Translations under genes and position numbers: made by a program | Part shown: positions 25,356-33,766 of the stretch, piece by piece | Layout: every line of letters begins with the position of its first letter | Numbering within the stretch: position 1 is the stretch's first letter | Notes under the pieces: generated by a model | The model's input: only the letters and a program-made list of their open reading frames with translations | Told to the model about the DNA's origin: nothing | Databases searched by the model: none | DNA from: an uncultured Oscillospiraceae bacterium | GTDB lineage: Bacteria; Bacillota; Clostridia; Oscillospirales; Oscillospiraceae | Assembly: GCA_934667095.1 (NCBI GenBank) | Contig: CAKULE010000005.1 | Coordinates: 62,001-126,000, forward strand | Length of the DNA stretch: 64,000 nucleotides | Direction of reading: 5' to 3'

Positions 25356-26033
25356 TTACAGCGCGCCCAGCCAGCGGCCCAGCTCGTTCAGGTCGGGGGC
25401 CACGTGGACGTGGGGCCATGCGTCGAAGGCCGCGGCGGGGGTGGTGCCGTTGAGCACCGCGGAGAAATCCGCCCCGCCGTTTCTGGCGGTCTGGGCGTCG
25501 ATGACCGTGTCCCCGCAGAAAAGGACCTGCTCCGCCGTCAGCCCCAGCCGGGCCAGCGCAAAGCTCAGCCCCTCGGGGTCGGGCTTGCTGCGGGTGACGT
25601 CGGAGCCGCCCACGATGAGGTCCGCGGTGTGCAGCAGGCCCTGATGGTCAAAGATCTTCCGGATGGTGCTGCCGTGCTTGGTGGACACGATGGCCACCTT
25701 TACGCCCCGGTCGTGGAGGGCGGTCAGCAGCTCCCGGGCGCCGGGGAACAGGGCGGTTTGGTCCACCATGGCCCGGGCGAATTCCCCCGTGGCCTCCTCG
25801 CCCACGGTGATCTGGAACTGGTGGTAGAACTCATCCCGGCGGGCGGGGTCGCTGTCCCCGGTGAGGTGGGTGTAGGCGTCCATCAGGGTCATGCCGATGG
25901 TGGGCCGCACCTGCGCCTCCGTGGGCATGGGCAGGCCCATGGCCCTGAACCCCTGCTGAAAGCCGGTGGTGATGGCCGGGGTGGAGTCCCCCAGCGTGTA
26001 GTCGAAATCAAAAAATACGCCGCTGTATTTCAT
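25356..26033 (-). CDS. HAD-family phosphatase (phosphoglycolate phosphatase-like)
   Basis: A 225-residue HAD hydrolase with all four motifs: DFDYT at the N-terminus, the serine/threonine of VSTKHG, the lysine in SKPDPEG, and the acidic pair in FCGDTVIDAQTA. A helical cap lies at residues about 15-85. It resembles Gph or PpaX, which dephosphorylate phosphoglycolate or pyrophosphate, but the true substrate cannot be read from sequence. Confidence 0.88.
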   Translation of the reverse strand: MKYSGVFFDFDYTLGDSTPAITTGFQQGFRAMGLPMPTEAQVRPTIGMTLMDAYTHLTGDSDPARRDEFYHQFQITVGEEATGEFARAMVDQTALFPGARELLTALHDRGVKVAIVSTKHGSTIRKIFDHQGLLHTADLIVGGSDVTRSKPDPEGLSFALARLGLTAEQVLFCGDTVIDAQTARNGGADFSAVLNGTTPAAAFDAWPHVHVAPDLNELGRWLGAL

Positions 26034-26090
26034 AAAAAGCCCTCCGATGTCAAGTCAGTGCCCCCAGCATAGCACAGCGGGCGGCATTTT

Positions 26091-26408
26091 TCAACTCTCG
26101 GCCTGCTCCAGCAGGTTGGAGGCCCCGTACCGCAGACAGCGGTACAGCCGCTGCCGTCCCCGCTTCAGGGTGCGGGAGACGGTGGAGGTGTTGACCCCGC
26201 ACTCCCGGGCGATGGCCTCCATGCTCATGCCCTGCCCGTAGTAGAGCAGCATGTACTGCCGCTGCTTTTCGGTGATATCCTGCCGCAGGGCGTGGGTCAG
26301 ATTGCGCTTGAGCCGCCCCATCTGGGCCCGGTTGTCGTCGGCGATCATGCGGCTGTAAACACTCAGGTCTGCCAGCCCGAAGGTCTGCTCGTAGGATACC
26401 CGATTCAT
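26091..26408 (-). CDS. sigma-70 region 4-like HTH protein
   Basis: A 105-residue protein whose C-terminal half reads like sigma region 4 or a LuxR-type HTH: ITEKQRQYMLLYYGQGMSM, then AIARECGVNTSTVSRTLKRG. There is no region 2, so it cannot be a complete sigma factor. Proteins of this type regulate phage and integrative-element genes. The ATG overlaps the upstream TGA (ATGA), placing it third in a coupled trio of tiny genes. Confidence 0.75.
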   Translation of the reverse strand: MNRVSYEQTFGLADLSVYSRMIADDNRAQMGRLKRNLTHALRQDITEKQRQYMLLYYGQGMSMEAIARECGVNTSTVSRTLKRGRQRLYRCLRYGASNLLEQAES

Positions 26409-26638
26409 CGGCAGCCCTCCCTGCTCCGCAGTTCGTACCGGGGCGCATAGCGCTCCAGCGCACGGGACGCCGCCCGGGTGTCCCGATACATGGCCCGCAG
26501 GGGCCGAAGGCGGCGGTCCAGCCGCTCCTGTGTCTCCGGGTCTCCGGTCTCCCGCATGGCGTGCTCCAGCTCCGCGATCCTGCCCCTCAGCAACTCCGCG
26601 GAACGCCCGTATTCCATTGCAAGCTGATCGATCCTCAT
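26405..26638 (-). CDS. small charged coiled-coil protein
   Basis: A 77-residue, strongly charged helical protein (LLRGRIAELEHAMRETG, ERLDRRLRPLRAMYRD) with no recognised family. It is joined to the genes before and after by ATGA overlaps. Its ribosome site is weak (GAGGG directly before the ATG), consistent with translation by coupling. Confidence 0.6.
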   Translation of the reverse strand: MRIDQLAMEYGRSAELLRGRIAELEHAMRETGDPETQERLDRRLRPLRAMYRDTRAASRALERYAPRYELRSREGCR

Positions 26639-26847
26639 CCCTCTTCTGCTCGCTCCTTTCCCCCGAGGCGGCGGCGCTGGGCCGCAAAATACCTGCGGGC
26701 GTAGCGTTCCAGACATGCCTCGCAGACGCGCTGCCCCTCCAGATAAAAGTACGGCTCCCCGGGCCAGAGCTCCCCCCGGCACAGGGCGCAGTGGACCGCC
26801 GGGCCCGCTGCCAGCGGGCTCGTCCTCTTTTTTTCATCGAATTCCAT
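26635..26847 (-). CDS. small zinc-ribbon protein
   Basis: A 70-residue protein with CALC and, 19 residues later, CEAC, enough for one zinc site, followed by a basic C-terminal helix. Function is unknown. It is the first of three overlapping genes that end in a sigma-4-like HTH. The ATG at 26847 is favoured; a TTG at 26862 would add five residues but overlaps the -35 of the divergent tRNA promoter. Confidence 0.6.
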   Translation of the reverse strand: MEFDEKKRTSPLAAGPAVHCALCRGELWPGEPYFYLEGQRVCEACLERYARRYFAAQRRRLGGKERAEEG

Positions 26848-26855
26848 GAAACCTG

Positions 26856-26884
26856 TTGACAAACTCCTTTCTTCCTGCTATAAT
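26856..26884 (+). promoter_or_regulatory. consensus promoter of the tRNA pair
   Basis: TTGACA, 17 bp, TATAAT: a perfect sigma-A promoter 32 bp upstream of tRNA-Thr. Confidence 0.9.
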
Positions 26885-26915
26885 CTCCCTTGCTGTTAAC
26901 GGAATGGCGCTGTGT

Positions 26916-26991
26916 GCTGGTGTAGCTCAGCTGGTAGAGCAGCTGATTTGTAATCAGCAGGTCGGGGGTTCGAATCCGTCCACCAGCTCCA
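26916..26991 (+). tRNA. tRNA-Thr (TGT)
   Basis: A 76-nt cloverleaf with acceptor GCTGGTG/CACCAGC, anticodon loop TTTGTAA (anticodon TGT), a GTTCGAATC T arm and an encoded CCA. Confidence 0.96.
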
Positions 26992-27008
26992 CCTTCACAA
27001 CTGAATAT

Positions 27009-27093
27009 GGAGGAGTACCCAAGTGGCCAAAGGGGACAGACTGTAAATCTGCTAGCTTTGCTTTCGGTGGTTCGAATCCACCCTCCTCCACCA
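27009..27093 (+). tRNA. tRNA-Tyr (GTA)
   Basis: An 85-nt class II tRNA with a long variable arm, acceptor GGAGGAG/CTCCTCC, anticodon GTA in CTGTAAA, and an encoded CCA. It is 17 bp from tRNA-Thr in the same transcript. Confidence 0.96.
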
Positions 27094-27097
27094 GAAT

Positions 27098-27132
27098 AAT
27101 GGATACCGCCTCGGCGGTGTCCATTATTTTGT
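27098..27132 (+). terminator. terminator of the tRNA pair
   Basis: AATGGATACCGCC pairs with GGCGGTGTCCATT (one mismatch) and is followed by a T-rich tract. Confidence 0.8.
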
Positions 27133-27403
27133 TGTATGGGGACGACCGTTCGGCCGCCGTGGTGAGACCGCAGTCCATGAGAGCTCCTGACCGCATTTTT
27201 TCGCCGCCACTCCGCCGGAAGTAGAACGGATGTTCTAATTCGTGAATAAATTACCACGTCCGGATGGAAAAGTCAAGGGCTTGACAATCACTTTTCCGGG
27301 ACGGATTTTTGCAGCAGACCGGGAAATGGGACGCGGAAATTTTTCCATTTGCACGCGGGCCCCGGCGGAAAGCAAGATTTACAAAGGGTTCACAGAATCG
27401 GGG
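27133..27403. other. intergenic stretch without a recognised gene
   Basis: This AT-richer stretch follows the tRNA terminator. It contains an isolated TTGACA at about 27280 with no good -10 partner. I see no coding frame with a ribosome site and no clear RNA structure. Confidence 0.5.
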
Positions 27404-27432
27404 TTGAATCCGGCGGGCGGGCGCGGTATGAT
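27404..27432 (+). promoter_or_regulatory. promoter of the alpha/beta hydrolase
   Basis: TTGAAT, 17 bp, TATGAT, 30 bp before the ATG. Confidence 0.65.
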
Positions 27433-27462
27433 AACAAAAAAGATTTGTTGGAGGCAAGCGCC

Positions 27463-28413
27463 ATGAAAAAACGTACCTTCCTCGGGCTGGCCGGGATCGC
27501 CGCGGCCGGCGCGGGCGTGGCCGGCGGCCTGACTGCCATCGGCAACCTGCTCTACCGCGCCGGAGTAGCCGCTCCCGCCCGGGAGAACCGCTCCGACCGC
27601 TGGCCCACCCAGCAGGAGGGCCGCATGTGGGCCCGGGAGGGGGAGGGCTTCAGCCCCGTGTCCCTTACCGCGCCGGACGGCCTGCTTCTCCGGGGCTATG
27701 CCCTGCTGGCCGGCGAGGGAGAGCACCGCTGGGCCATCTGCATGCACGGCTATCGGGATTCCATGGAGTCCATGGGGGCCGTTGCCCGGCACTACGCGGG
27801 GTTGGGCTGGAACGTGCTCCTGCCGGACCAGCGCGGCCATGGACAGAGCGAGGGCGACTATGTGGGCTGGGGCTATGACGAGCGGCTGGACCTGCTGAGC
27901 TGGATCAATTTCGTCGCCCGCCGGGACCCAGAGGCCCGCATCCTGCTCCACGGCGTGTCCATGGGTGCGGCCACCGTGCTGATGGTCACCGGCGGTCCCC
28001 TGCCCAAGCAGGTGAAGGTGGCGGTGTCTGACTGCTCCTATACCGCCATCGAGCCGGAGATGAAGCACGTGGTGGACCGTCGGATGCGGAAGAAGCTGAA
28101 CATCCCGGTGCAGATCCCCTTTAATCTGCTGTTCTCCGCCCTGCGGCGGATCACCCTCCGCCGGGCCGGGTACGACCTGAAGGACGTGTCCCCCATCGAG
28201 GCGGTGGCCCGTTCCAGCACGCCGACCCTGTTTATCCATGGTGAGGAGGACGAGGTAGTGCCCCCCGCCATGCTGGGCAAGCTCTATCAGGCGGCCAACT
28301 GCCCCAAGAGCTTTCTGGTGGTGCCCGAGGCCGGCCATACCGAGGCCGTGGGTGCCCGGCCGGAGCTTTACTGGGCGGCGGTGGACCCCTTCGCGGCCAA
28401 GTACATGGACTGA
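27463..28413 (+). CDS. membrane-anchored or secreted alpha/beta hydrolase
   Basis: A 316-residue protein. An N-terminal signal-anchor (MKKRTFLGLAGIAAAGAGVAGG) suggests attachment to the outside of the membrane. The alpha/beta-hydrolase fold has the oxyanion text CMHGYRDS, the nucleophile elbow GVSMGA, the acid in GEEDEVVP, and the histidine in AGHTEA. Related proteins are esterases or peptidases of unknown substrate. The ATG has GGAGG upstream. It is a single-gene unit with its own promoter and terminator. Confidence 0.85.
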   Translation: MKKRTFLGLAGIAAAGAGVAGGLTAIGNLLYRAGVAAPARENRSDRWPTQQEGRMWAREGEGFSPVSLTAPDGLLLRGYALLAGEGEHRWAICMHGYRDSMESMGAVARHYAGLGWNVLLPDQRGHGQSEGDYVGWGYDERLDLLSWINFVARRDPEARILLHGVSMGAATVLMVTGGPLPKQVKVAVSDCSYTAIEPEMKHVVDRRMRKKLNIPVQIPFNLLFSALRRITLRRAGYDLKDVSPIEAVARSSTPTLFIHGEEDEVVPPAMLGKLYQAANCPKSFLVVPEAGHTEAVGARPELYWAAVDPFAAKYMD

Positions 28414-28417
28414 ATCG

Positions 28418-28447
28418 ATCCCCCTGCCCGCCGGGCAGGGGGATTTT
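28418..28447 (+). terminator. hydrolase terminator
   Basis: ATCCCCCTGCCCG pairs with its complement at once and is followed by TTTT. Confidence 0.85.
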
Positions 28448-28449
28448 GC

Positions 28450-28478
28450 TTGAATCCCGGGATGCTTTCTGCTATACT
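28450..28478 (+). promoter_or_regulatory. promoter of the next gene
   Basis: TTGAAT, 17 bp, TATACT, starting directly after the upstream terminator. Confidence 0.65.
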
Positions 28479-28518
28479 GGGGCACAGTATCGGAAGAAAC
28501 ACACAGGAGGAACTAACT

Positions 28519-29151
28519 ATGCTGAAAGTCGAACGCATCTCCGTGATGAATCTGGAAAACGCCATGCGCGGCGCCCGCAACCCGTTGAACAGCTGGGACA
28601 AGGGGGACAGCGCCTATGATGAGAAGGGCAACTATATTCTGGGGGAGAACGACCTGTCTCTGGCCACCCGCCTGTGCGAGGCGGGCAGCGACCACCGGAA
28701 GTTCATCCGCCAGATCCTCGTGTCCATGGACATCACCGCCCCCATGTACTGGTGGAAGGAGTTCGATACCTATAAGGTGGGCACCGTGGCCAACTCCACA
28801 TCCACCATGCACAAGATCCACTCCAACAGGTTCGAGCTGGACGACTTCTCCACCGACCACATGACCTCCGAGTCCCTCATGGAGTTCGACCGGTTCGTGG
28901 CCTATCTGGAGGAGGTGCGCCAGCGCTATCTGGCCACCAAGGACAAGAAGTACTGGTACGACATGATCCAGCTGCTGCCCTCCAGCTATAACCAGATGCG
29001 CACCGTCACCATGAACTATGAGGTGCTGGTGAACATCTTCTATGCCCGCCGGGCCCATAAGCTGGAGGAGTGGCACACCCTCTGCGACGTGATCCTCACC
29101 CTGCCCTACGCCCGGGAGCTCATCGGAGCCTGCAGCGGTGAGACGCTGTGA
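28519..29151 (+). CDS. conserved protein of unknown function, possibly ThyX-like
   Basis: A 210-residue soluble protein with AGGAGG 8 nt before the ATG. Distinct segments are ARNPLNSWDKGDS, DHRKFIRQILVSMDITAP, YWWKEFDTYKVG and STSTMHKIHS. The spacing and the His/Arg-rich RQILVSMDI and WWKEFDTYKV blocks remind me of flavin-dependent thymidylate synthase relatives seen in phages and clostridia, but the ThyX signature RHR-x7-S is not present. Function is therefore open. It is a monocistronic unit with its own promoter and terminator. Confidence 0.6.
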   Translation: MLKVERISVMNLENAMRGARNPLNSWDKGDSAYDEKGNYILGENDLSLATRLCEAGSDHRKFIRQILVSMDITAPMYWWKEFDTYKVGTVANSTSTMHKIHSNRFELDDFSTDHMTSESLMEFDRFVAYLEEVRQRYLATKDKKYWYDMIQLLPSSYNQMRTVTMNYEVLVNIFYARRAHKLEEWHTLCDVILTLPYARELIGACSGETL

Positions 29152-29177
29152 TCCCGTCCCATTGAGTTCCATTCAAA

Positions 29178-29220
29178 AAAAGAAGCGCCCCCGCCGTGTA
29201 CACGGCGGGGGCGCTTTTGT
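29178..29220. terminator. bidirectional terminator
   Basis: A 17-bp stem (AAGCGCCCCCGCCGTGT with its complement) with T runs on both strands. It separates the unknown protein from the convergent glgP. Confidence 0.9.
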
Positions 29221-31487
29221 TATCTCAGATGCCAGATGTCGGCGTTGTACTGGGCGATGGTGCGGTCGCTGGAGAAGAAGCCGCTGTGGGCGGTGTTGAC
29301 CACCATCTTGGAGGCCCATGCGGAGCGGTTGCCGTAGTCGGCAATGGCCTGGTCGCGGACGGCGATATAGTCCTCCACGTCCAGCAGGGCCATGAACCAG
29401 TCCTTGTTCCTCAGGTCGTTCCACAGGGCCCGGAGGGAGTCCTCATCTCCGATGGCCAGCATGGCGGGGGAGACGATGAAATCTACCAGCCGGCGGACGG
29501 CGGGCCGCTCGTAATACTCGGCGGCGTGGTAGCCGTTGGAGGCGTACAGGCCGATGACCTGATCGCTGGACGCGCCGAAAGTGTAGATGTTGCCGGGGCC
29601 CACCAGCTGGGCAATCTCTACATTGGCCCCGTCCATGGTGCCCAGGGTGATGGCGCCGTTGGCCATGAACTTCATGTTGCCGGTGCCGCTGGCCTCCTTG
29701 GAGGCCAGGGAGATCTGCTCCGACAGGTCGGCGGCGGGGATGATGCGCTCCGCCCAGCTGACGTTGTAGTTCTCCACCATCACCACCCGCAGCCACGGCC
29801 GGACCTGCGGGTCGGCCTCAATGAGCTGCTGGAGGCAGAGAATGAGGTGGATAATATGTTTGGCCATCACATAGGCCGGGGCGGCCTTGGCCCCGAAGAG
29901 CACCGTGACGGGCTGGGGCGGCAGGAAGCCGGCCTTGATGTCCAGATACTTGCGGATGACGTACAGAGCGTTCATCTGCTGGCGCTTATACTCGTGCAGA
30001 CGCTTCACCTGCACGTCGAACACGGAGTCGGGGTCCAGCTCCACGCCCTGCCGGGCCCTGAGGGCGGCGCACAGGTCGGCCTTGTTGGACCGCTTGACCT
30101 CCAGCACCCGGCGGAGGACCTGCCCGTCCCGCGCGAAGGCGGCGAAGCCCTCCAGCAGGCCGGGGTCCCGCCGCCAGCCGTCGCCGAGGCACTCGTCCAG
30201 CAGGGAGGCCAGCCGGGGATCGCACACCTCCAGCCACCGGCGGAAGGTGACGCCGTTGGTCTTGTTGTTGAACTTTTCGGGATAGACGTCGGCGAAGGGC
30301 TTCAGGGCGCTGCGCTTGAGGATCTCCGTGTGGAGGGCGGCCACGCCGTTCACCGAGTAGCCGTAGTGGATGTCCAGCCGGGCCATGTGGACGGTGTTGT
30401 GCCCGTCGATGATGGCCAGATCGTCCCGGCCGGGGAAGACGCTCTTGGCCCGGCGGTCGATCTCCACGATGATGGGCTCCAGCCTGGGGGCCACCCGGCG
30501 GATCTGGTCCATGGGCCATTTCTCCAACGCCTCGGCCAGAATGGTGTGGTTGGTGTAGGCGCAGGCGTGGGCCACCTGATGGAGGGCCTGATCCATGCTC
30601 AGCCCCCGGTCCAGCAGTAGGCGGGTGAGCTCCGGAATGACCAGAGAGGGGTGGGTGTCGTTGATCTGGATGACCACGTGGTCGCACAGCTGCCGCGGCT
30701 GCCAGCCCCGCTCCTCCAGCTCAGCCAGAATGAGCTGCGCGCCGGCGGACACCATGAAGTATTGCTGGTAGAGCCGCAGCAGCTTGCCCGCCTCGTCGCT
30801 GTCGTCGGGGTAGAGGAAGGCGGTGAGGTGGGGCTCGATGTCGGTCTTGTCAAAGTCGATGCCCTCCGCGGGGGCAGGGGCGGTGACGTGGGTGTCGAAC
30901 AGGTGGAGCCGGCCGGCGGTGGGCTGGTGGGCGCCGGGAATGGCCACGTCCCACTGGACGGCCTCCACATCGCCGAAGCCAAAGGGCACGGTGAAGCGCC
31001 GGTCGGTGGGGATGAGCCAGCTCTCATCCTCCAGCCACGGATCGGGGAGCTCCCGCTGCTGATTGTGGTCGAACTTCTGGCGGAACAGGCCATAGTGATA
31101 GTTGAGCCCTACGCCGTCGCCGGGGAGGCCCAGGGCGGCGATGGAATCGAGGAAGCAGGCGGCCAGCCGGCCCAGTCCGCCGTTGCCCAGGGAGGGCTCG
31201 GGCTCAGCCTCCTCGATGTCGGCCAGCGAGCGGCCGGCCTCCTCCAGCAGGGCGTCCACCTGATCATAGATGCCCAGTGCCAGCAGGTTGTTGCTCAGCA
31301 GCTTGCCCATGAGGAATTCCGCGGAGAAGTAGTAGACCTTGCGGTCCCCGGCGGGGGCGGGGCGGGCCTGGGCCAGCTCCTGGGTCAGCTGGAGCAGGGC
31401 CAGATAGAGCTGCCGGTCGCTGCACCGGACGGGGTCCGCCTGAAAGCGGGCCTGAGTGATCTCCTGTAAACGGGGATAGATTTCCAT
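29220..31487 (-). CDS. glgP: glycogen/alpha-glucan phosphorylase
   Basis: A 755-residue GT35 phosphorylase that releases glucose 1-phosphate from alpha-1,4-glucan ends. The PLP lysine lies in EASGTGNMKFMANGA. GNGGLGRLAACFLDS and NYHYGLF are near the N-terminus, and KTNGVTFRRWL is in the centre. It is slightly shorter than the roughly 800 residues usual for the family. It is the last gene of a leftward operon after malQ (73-bp gap), so the pair handles linear maltodextrins together. Confidence 0.96.
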   Translation of the reverse strand: MEIYPRLQEITQARFQADPVRCSDRQLYLALLQLTQELAQARPAPAGDRKVYYFSAEFLMGKLLSNNLLALGIYDQVDALLEEAGRSLADIEEAEPEPSLGNGGLGRLAACFLDSIAALGLPGDGVGLNYHYGLFRQKFDHNQQRELPDPWLEDESWLIPTDRRFTVPFGFGDVEAVQWDVAIPGAHQPTAGRLHLFDTHVTAPAPAEGIDFDKTDIEPHLTAFLYPDDSDEAGKLLRLYQQYFMVSAGAQLILAELEERGWQPRQLCDHVVIQINDTHPSLVIPELTRLLLDRGLSMDQALHQVAHACAYTNHTILAEALEKWPMDQIRRVAPRLEPIIVEIDRRAKSVFPGRDDLAIIDGHNTVHMARLDIHYGYSVNGVAALHTEILKRSALKPFADVYPEKFNNKTNGVTFRRWLEVCDPRLASLLDECLGDGWRRDPGLLEGFAAFARDGQVLRRVLEVKRSNKADLCAALRARQGVELDPDSVFDVQVKRLHEYKRQQMNALYVIRKYLDIKAGFLPPQPVTVLFGAKAAPAYVMAKHIIHLILCLQQLIEADPQVRPWLRVVMVENYNVSWAERIIPAADLSEQISLASKEASGTGNMKFMANGAITLGTMDGANVEIAQLVGPGNIYTFGASSDQVIGLYASNGYHAAEYYERPAVRRLVDFIVSPAMLAIGDEDSLRALWNDLRNKDWFMALLDVEDYIAVRDQAIADYGNRSAWASKMVVNTAHSGFFSSDRTIAQYNADIWHLR

Positions 31488-31560
31488 AGTAGTTATGCTC
31501 CTTCTCCCGCATGACGGGGGAAAATTGGGATGGGAATGGGCGGGCCAGTGCCCCGCTCTA

Positions 31561-33036
31561 TTATACCCGGCAGAAGGCCGTCATGTCCCGGCGGAGCTTC
31601 TCCGCCAGCTCACCGGTGAGCTGGCCGGGCACCAGCCGCCAGCGCCAGTTGCACCCGAGGGTAGAGGGGATGTTGGTGCGGCTCTCGCTGCCCAGCCCAA
31701 GGATGTCCTGCATCTGCATCACTGCCAGGTCTGCGGGGCTGGCCCATGCCGTGCGCATGGCCCCCCAGTGGAAGCCCTCCTCGGGGCTGAGGCGCATGTA
31801 GCGGTGGGCGTAGTCCAGCTCGTCGGGCTTCAGGGTGTTCAGCCAGGCCTGAATGGTGTCGTTATCATGAGTGCCGGCGTATACCACGCAGTTCTTTGGG
31901 TAGTTGTGGGGCAGGTAGTCATTGGTGCGGTCGCAGTCGTAGAAGGCGAACTGAAGGATCTTCATACCGGGGTAGCCGCTGTATGCCAGCAGCTCCCGCA
32001 CGGAGTCCGTCAGGAAGCCGAGGTCCTCTGCAATGATGTCCCGGTCGCCCAGCGTCTCGTGGAGGGCGCGGAAGAAGTCCTTGCCCGGGCCGGGCCGCCA
32101 GCGGCCCCGGCGGGCGTTGACGTCCCCGTAGGGAATGGCGTAGTATTCGTCCAGACCGCGGAAGTGGTCGATGCGCAGCGTGTCGAAAATGCGGAACTGG
32201 AAGTCGATGCGCCGCATCCACCAGCGGTAGTTTTCACCCTTCATGCGCTCCCAGTCGAACAGGGGGTTGCCCCACAGCTGTCCGTCGGGGGAGAAGCCGT
32301 CCGGCGGGCAGCCAGCCACCTCTGTGGGGGTGAGCGTCTCGTCCAGCTGGAACTGGTCCGGCTCGGCCCAGACGTCGGCGCTGTCCAGCGGCACATAGAT
32401 GGGCAGGTCCCCGATGATGGACACGCCCCGCTCATTGGCCAGCCGCTTCAGTCCGTCCCACTGGTGGTAGAACAGGTACTGCACCGCCTGCCAGAAGGCC
32501 ACCTCCTCTGCCAGCTCCGCCCGGGCGGCGTCCAGCGCCTCCGGGTCCCGGCGGCGGAGGGGCTCCGGCCACTCCAGCCACGGCCGGCCGCCGTAGCGGT
32601 CCTTCAGGGCCATGAAGAGGGCGTAGTTGTCCAGCCAGCCGTTGTCCTGCAGGAACTGCCCGTAGTCCGCCGGGGGGGCGGCCAGCAGCCGGGCGCACGC
32701 CTTGCGGAGGACGGGGTAGCGGGTCTCGTACAGCAGGCCGTAGTCAATGTCCGCTGGGTCGCCGCCCCAGTTCAGCCCCTGATAGTCCGCCGGCTCCAGC
32801 AGGCCCTCGGCCGCCAGATCGTCCAGATCAATGAAGTAGGGGTTGCCGGCGAAGGAGGAGAAGGACTGGTAGGGGGAGTCGCCGTAGCTGGTGGGTCCCA
32901 CGGGCAGAAGCTGCCAGCAGGACTGGCCCGACCGGGCCAGAAAATCCACAAAGTCACGGGCGGCCTGCCCCATGGTCCCGATGCCGTAGGGGGAGGGCAG
33001 GGAAAAGATGGGAAGAAGGATGCCTGAGCGGCGCAT
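31561..33036 (-). CDS. malQ: 4-alpha-glucanotransferase (amylomaltase)
   Basis: A 491-residue GH77 enzyme that transfers alpha-1,4-glucan segments between maltodextrins. Visible are the N-terminal RRSGILLPIFSLPSPYGIG, the region RIDHFRGLDEYYAIP carrying the nucleophile Asp, IAEDLGF carrying the acid/base Glu, and YAGTHDNDT. The ATG at 33036 has AAAGGTGG 8 nt upstream; a GTG at 33048 overlaps that site. It supplies substrates to the downstream phosphorylase. Confidence 0.95.
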   Translation of the reverse strand: MRRSGILLPIFSLPSPYGIGTMGQAARDFVDFLARSGQSCWQLLPVGPTSYGDSPYQSFSSFAGNPYFIDLDDLAAEGLLEPADYQGLNWGGDPADIDYGLLYETRYPVLRKACARLLAAPPADYGQFLQDNGWLDNYALFMALKDRYGGRPWLEWPEPLRRRDPEALDAARAELAEEVAFWQAVQYLFYHQWDGLKRLANERGVSIIGDLPIYVPLDSADVWAEPDQFQLDETLTPTEVAGCPPDGFSPDGQLWGNPLFDWERMKGENYRWWMRRIDFQFRIFDTLRIDHFRGLDEYYAIPYGDVNARRGRWRPGPGKDFFRALHETLGDRDIIAEDLGFLTDSVRELLAYSGYPGMKILQFAFYDCDRTNDYLPHNYPKNCVVYAGTHDNDTIQAWLNTLKPDELDYAHRYMRLSPEEGFHWGAMRTAWASPADLAVMQMQDILGLGSESRTNIPSTLGCNWRWRLVPGQLTGELAEKLRRDMTAFCRV

Positions 33037-33054
33037 ACAAAAAACCACCTTTAC

Positions 33055-33564
33055 TTATGTGTTCTCCCCGAAGGGGGGAGTCAGGATACGGAAAGTGCCG
33101 CCGCAGCGGCAGCGGTAGCGCTCCGGGTGCTCGATGAGAGAGGAGCGCTTCATCCGGGGGATGCGGGCCCTGCAGCGGGTACACTCCGCCACGTAGCGTA
33201 CTGGCCGGCGGTCCTCCAGCCCGAGGGACTCAAAGCTGTCCGTCCGCCGGAGCTCGTAGCCGTACCGTGCATTCATCACTGCCGCCCACTGCTTCCAGCG
33301 GGGGCCGTGGTCGGCGCAGCCGGGGCAGGTGTGGAGCACCTCGTGGGCCAGCACCCGGCGGACTGCCTGTTCGCCCCCCTGAAGGGTGTGGGCGGACAGC
33401 TCGATGGTGTGCCGCCCCTGCCGGGTACGGCAGCAGCCGAAGCGGGTCTTGGCCCGGGGATTTACGGCCACGTGGGGGTCGATGCGGGGACTGACGGGCA
33501 CGCCGGCAGCCCGGGCCTGTGCGATGGTCTCCACCAGCAGTTTGTCCAGTTTCTCCCGCTCCAT
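33055..33564 (-). CDS. SprT-like zinc metalloprotein
   Basis: A 169-residue protein with the metallopeptidase motif HEVLH. A C-terminal zinc ribbon has CTRC and CRC. This is the SprT/SprT-like architecture; a role in cleaving DNA-protein crosslinks is known for eukaryotic Spartan relatives but not for bacterial SprT. The ATG at 33564 has GGGAGG 7 nt upstream. It opens the transcript that continues into malQ (18-bp gap) and glgP, an odd partnership. Confidence 0.82.
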   Translation of the reverse strand: MEREKLDKLLVETIAQARAAGVPVSPRIDPHVAVNPRAKTRFGCCRTRQGRHTIELSAHTLQGGEQAVRRVLAHEVLHTCPGCADHGPRWKQWAAVMNARYGYELRRTDSFESLGLEDRRPVRYVAECTRCRARIPRMKRSSLIEHPERYRCRCGGTFRILTPPFGENT

Positions 33565-33601
33565 TCCATGGCCTCCCGGAATCGTTTCCAGATACAAGGC
33601 C

Positions 33602-33630
33602 ATCATAGCACACGCCTCGATAAAATGCAA
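33602..33630 (-). promoter_or_regulatory. promoter of the SprT-malQ-glgP operon
   Basis: On the minus strand TTGCAT, 17 bp, TATGAT, 38 bp upstream of the SprT-like ATG. It is divergent from the rpsF promoter. Confidence 0.65.
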
Positions 33631-33648
33631 AATAAATCGTAAAAGGTC

Positions 33649-33676
33649 TTGACATTTTTTTGCCGTCGGGTATAAT
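33649..33676 (+). promoter_or_regulatory. promoter of rpsF-ssb-rpsR
   Basis: TTGACA, 16 bp, TATAAT. The roughly 85-nt leader that follows has a hairpin with CCCGG/CCGGG arms (about 33717-33738), a candidate for S6:S18 autoregulation. Confidence 0.85.
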
Positions 33677-33766
33677 GATTTAGCCTGCCGTAATATGTGT
33701 ACGCGGGCAACATCCTTGCTCCCGGCTGGACCGGGGGCCATATGTCCATAAGGAGGTGCAAACGAT

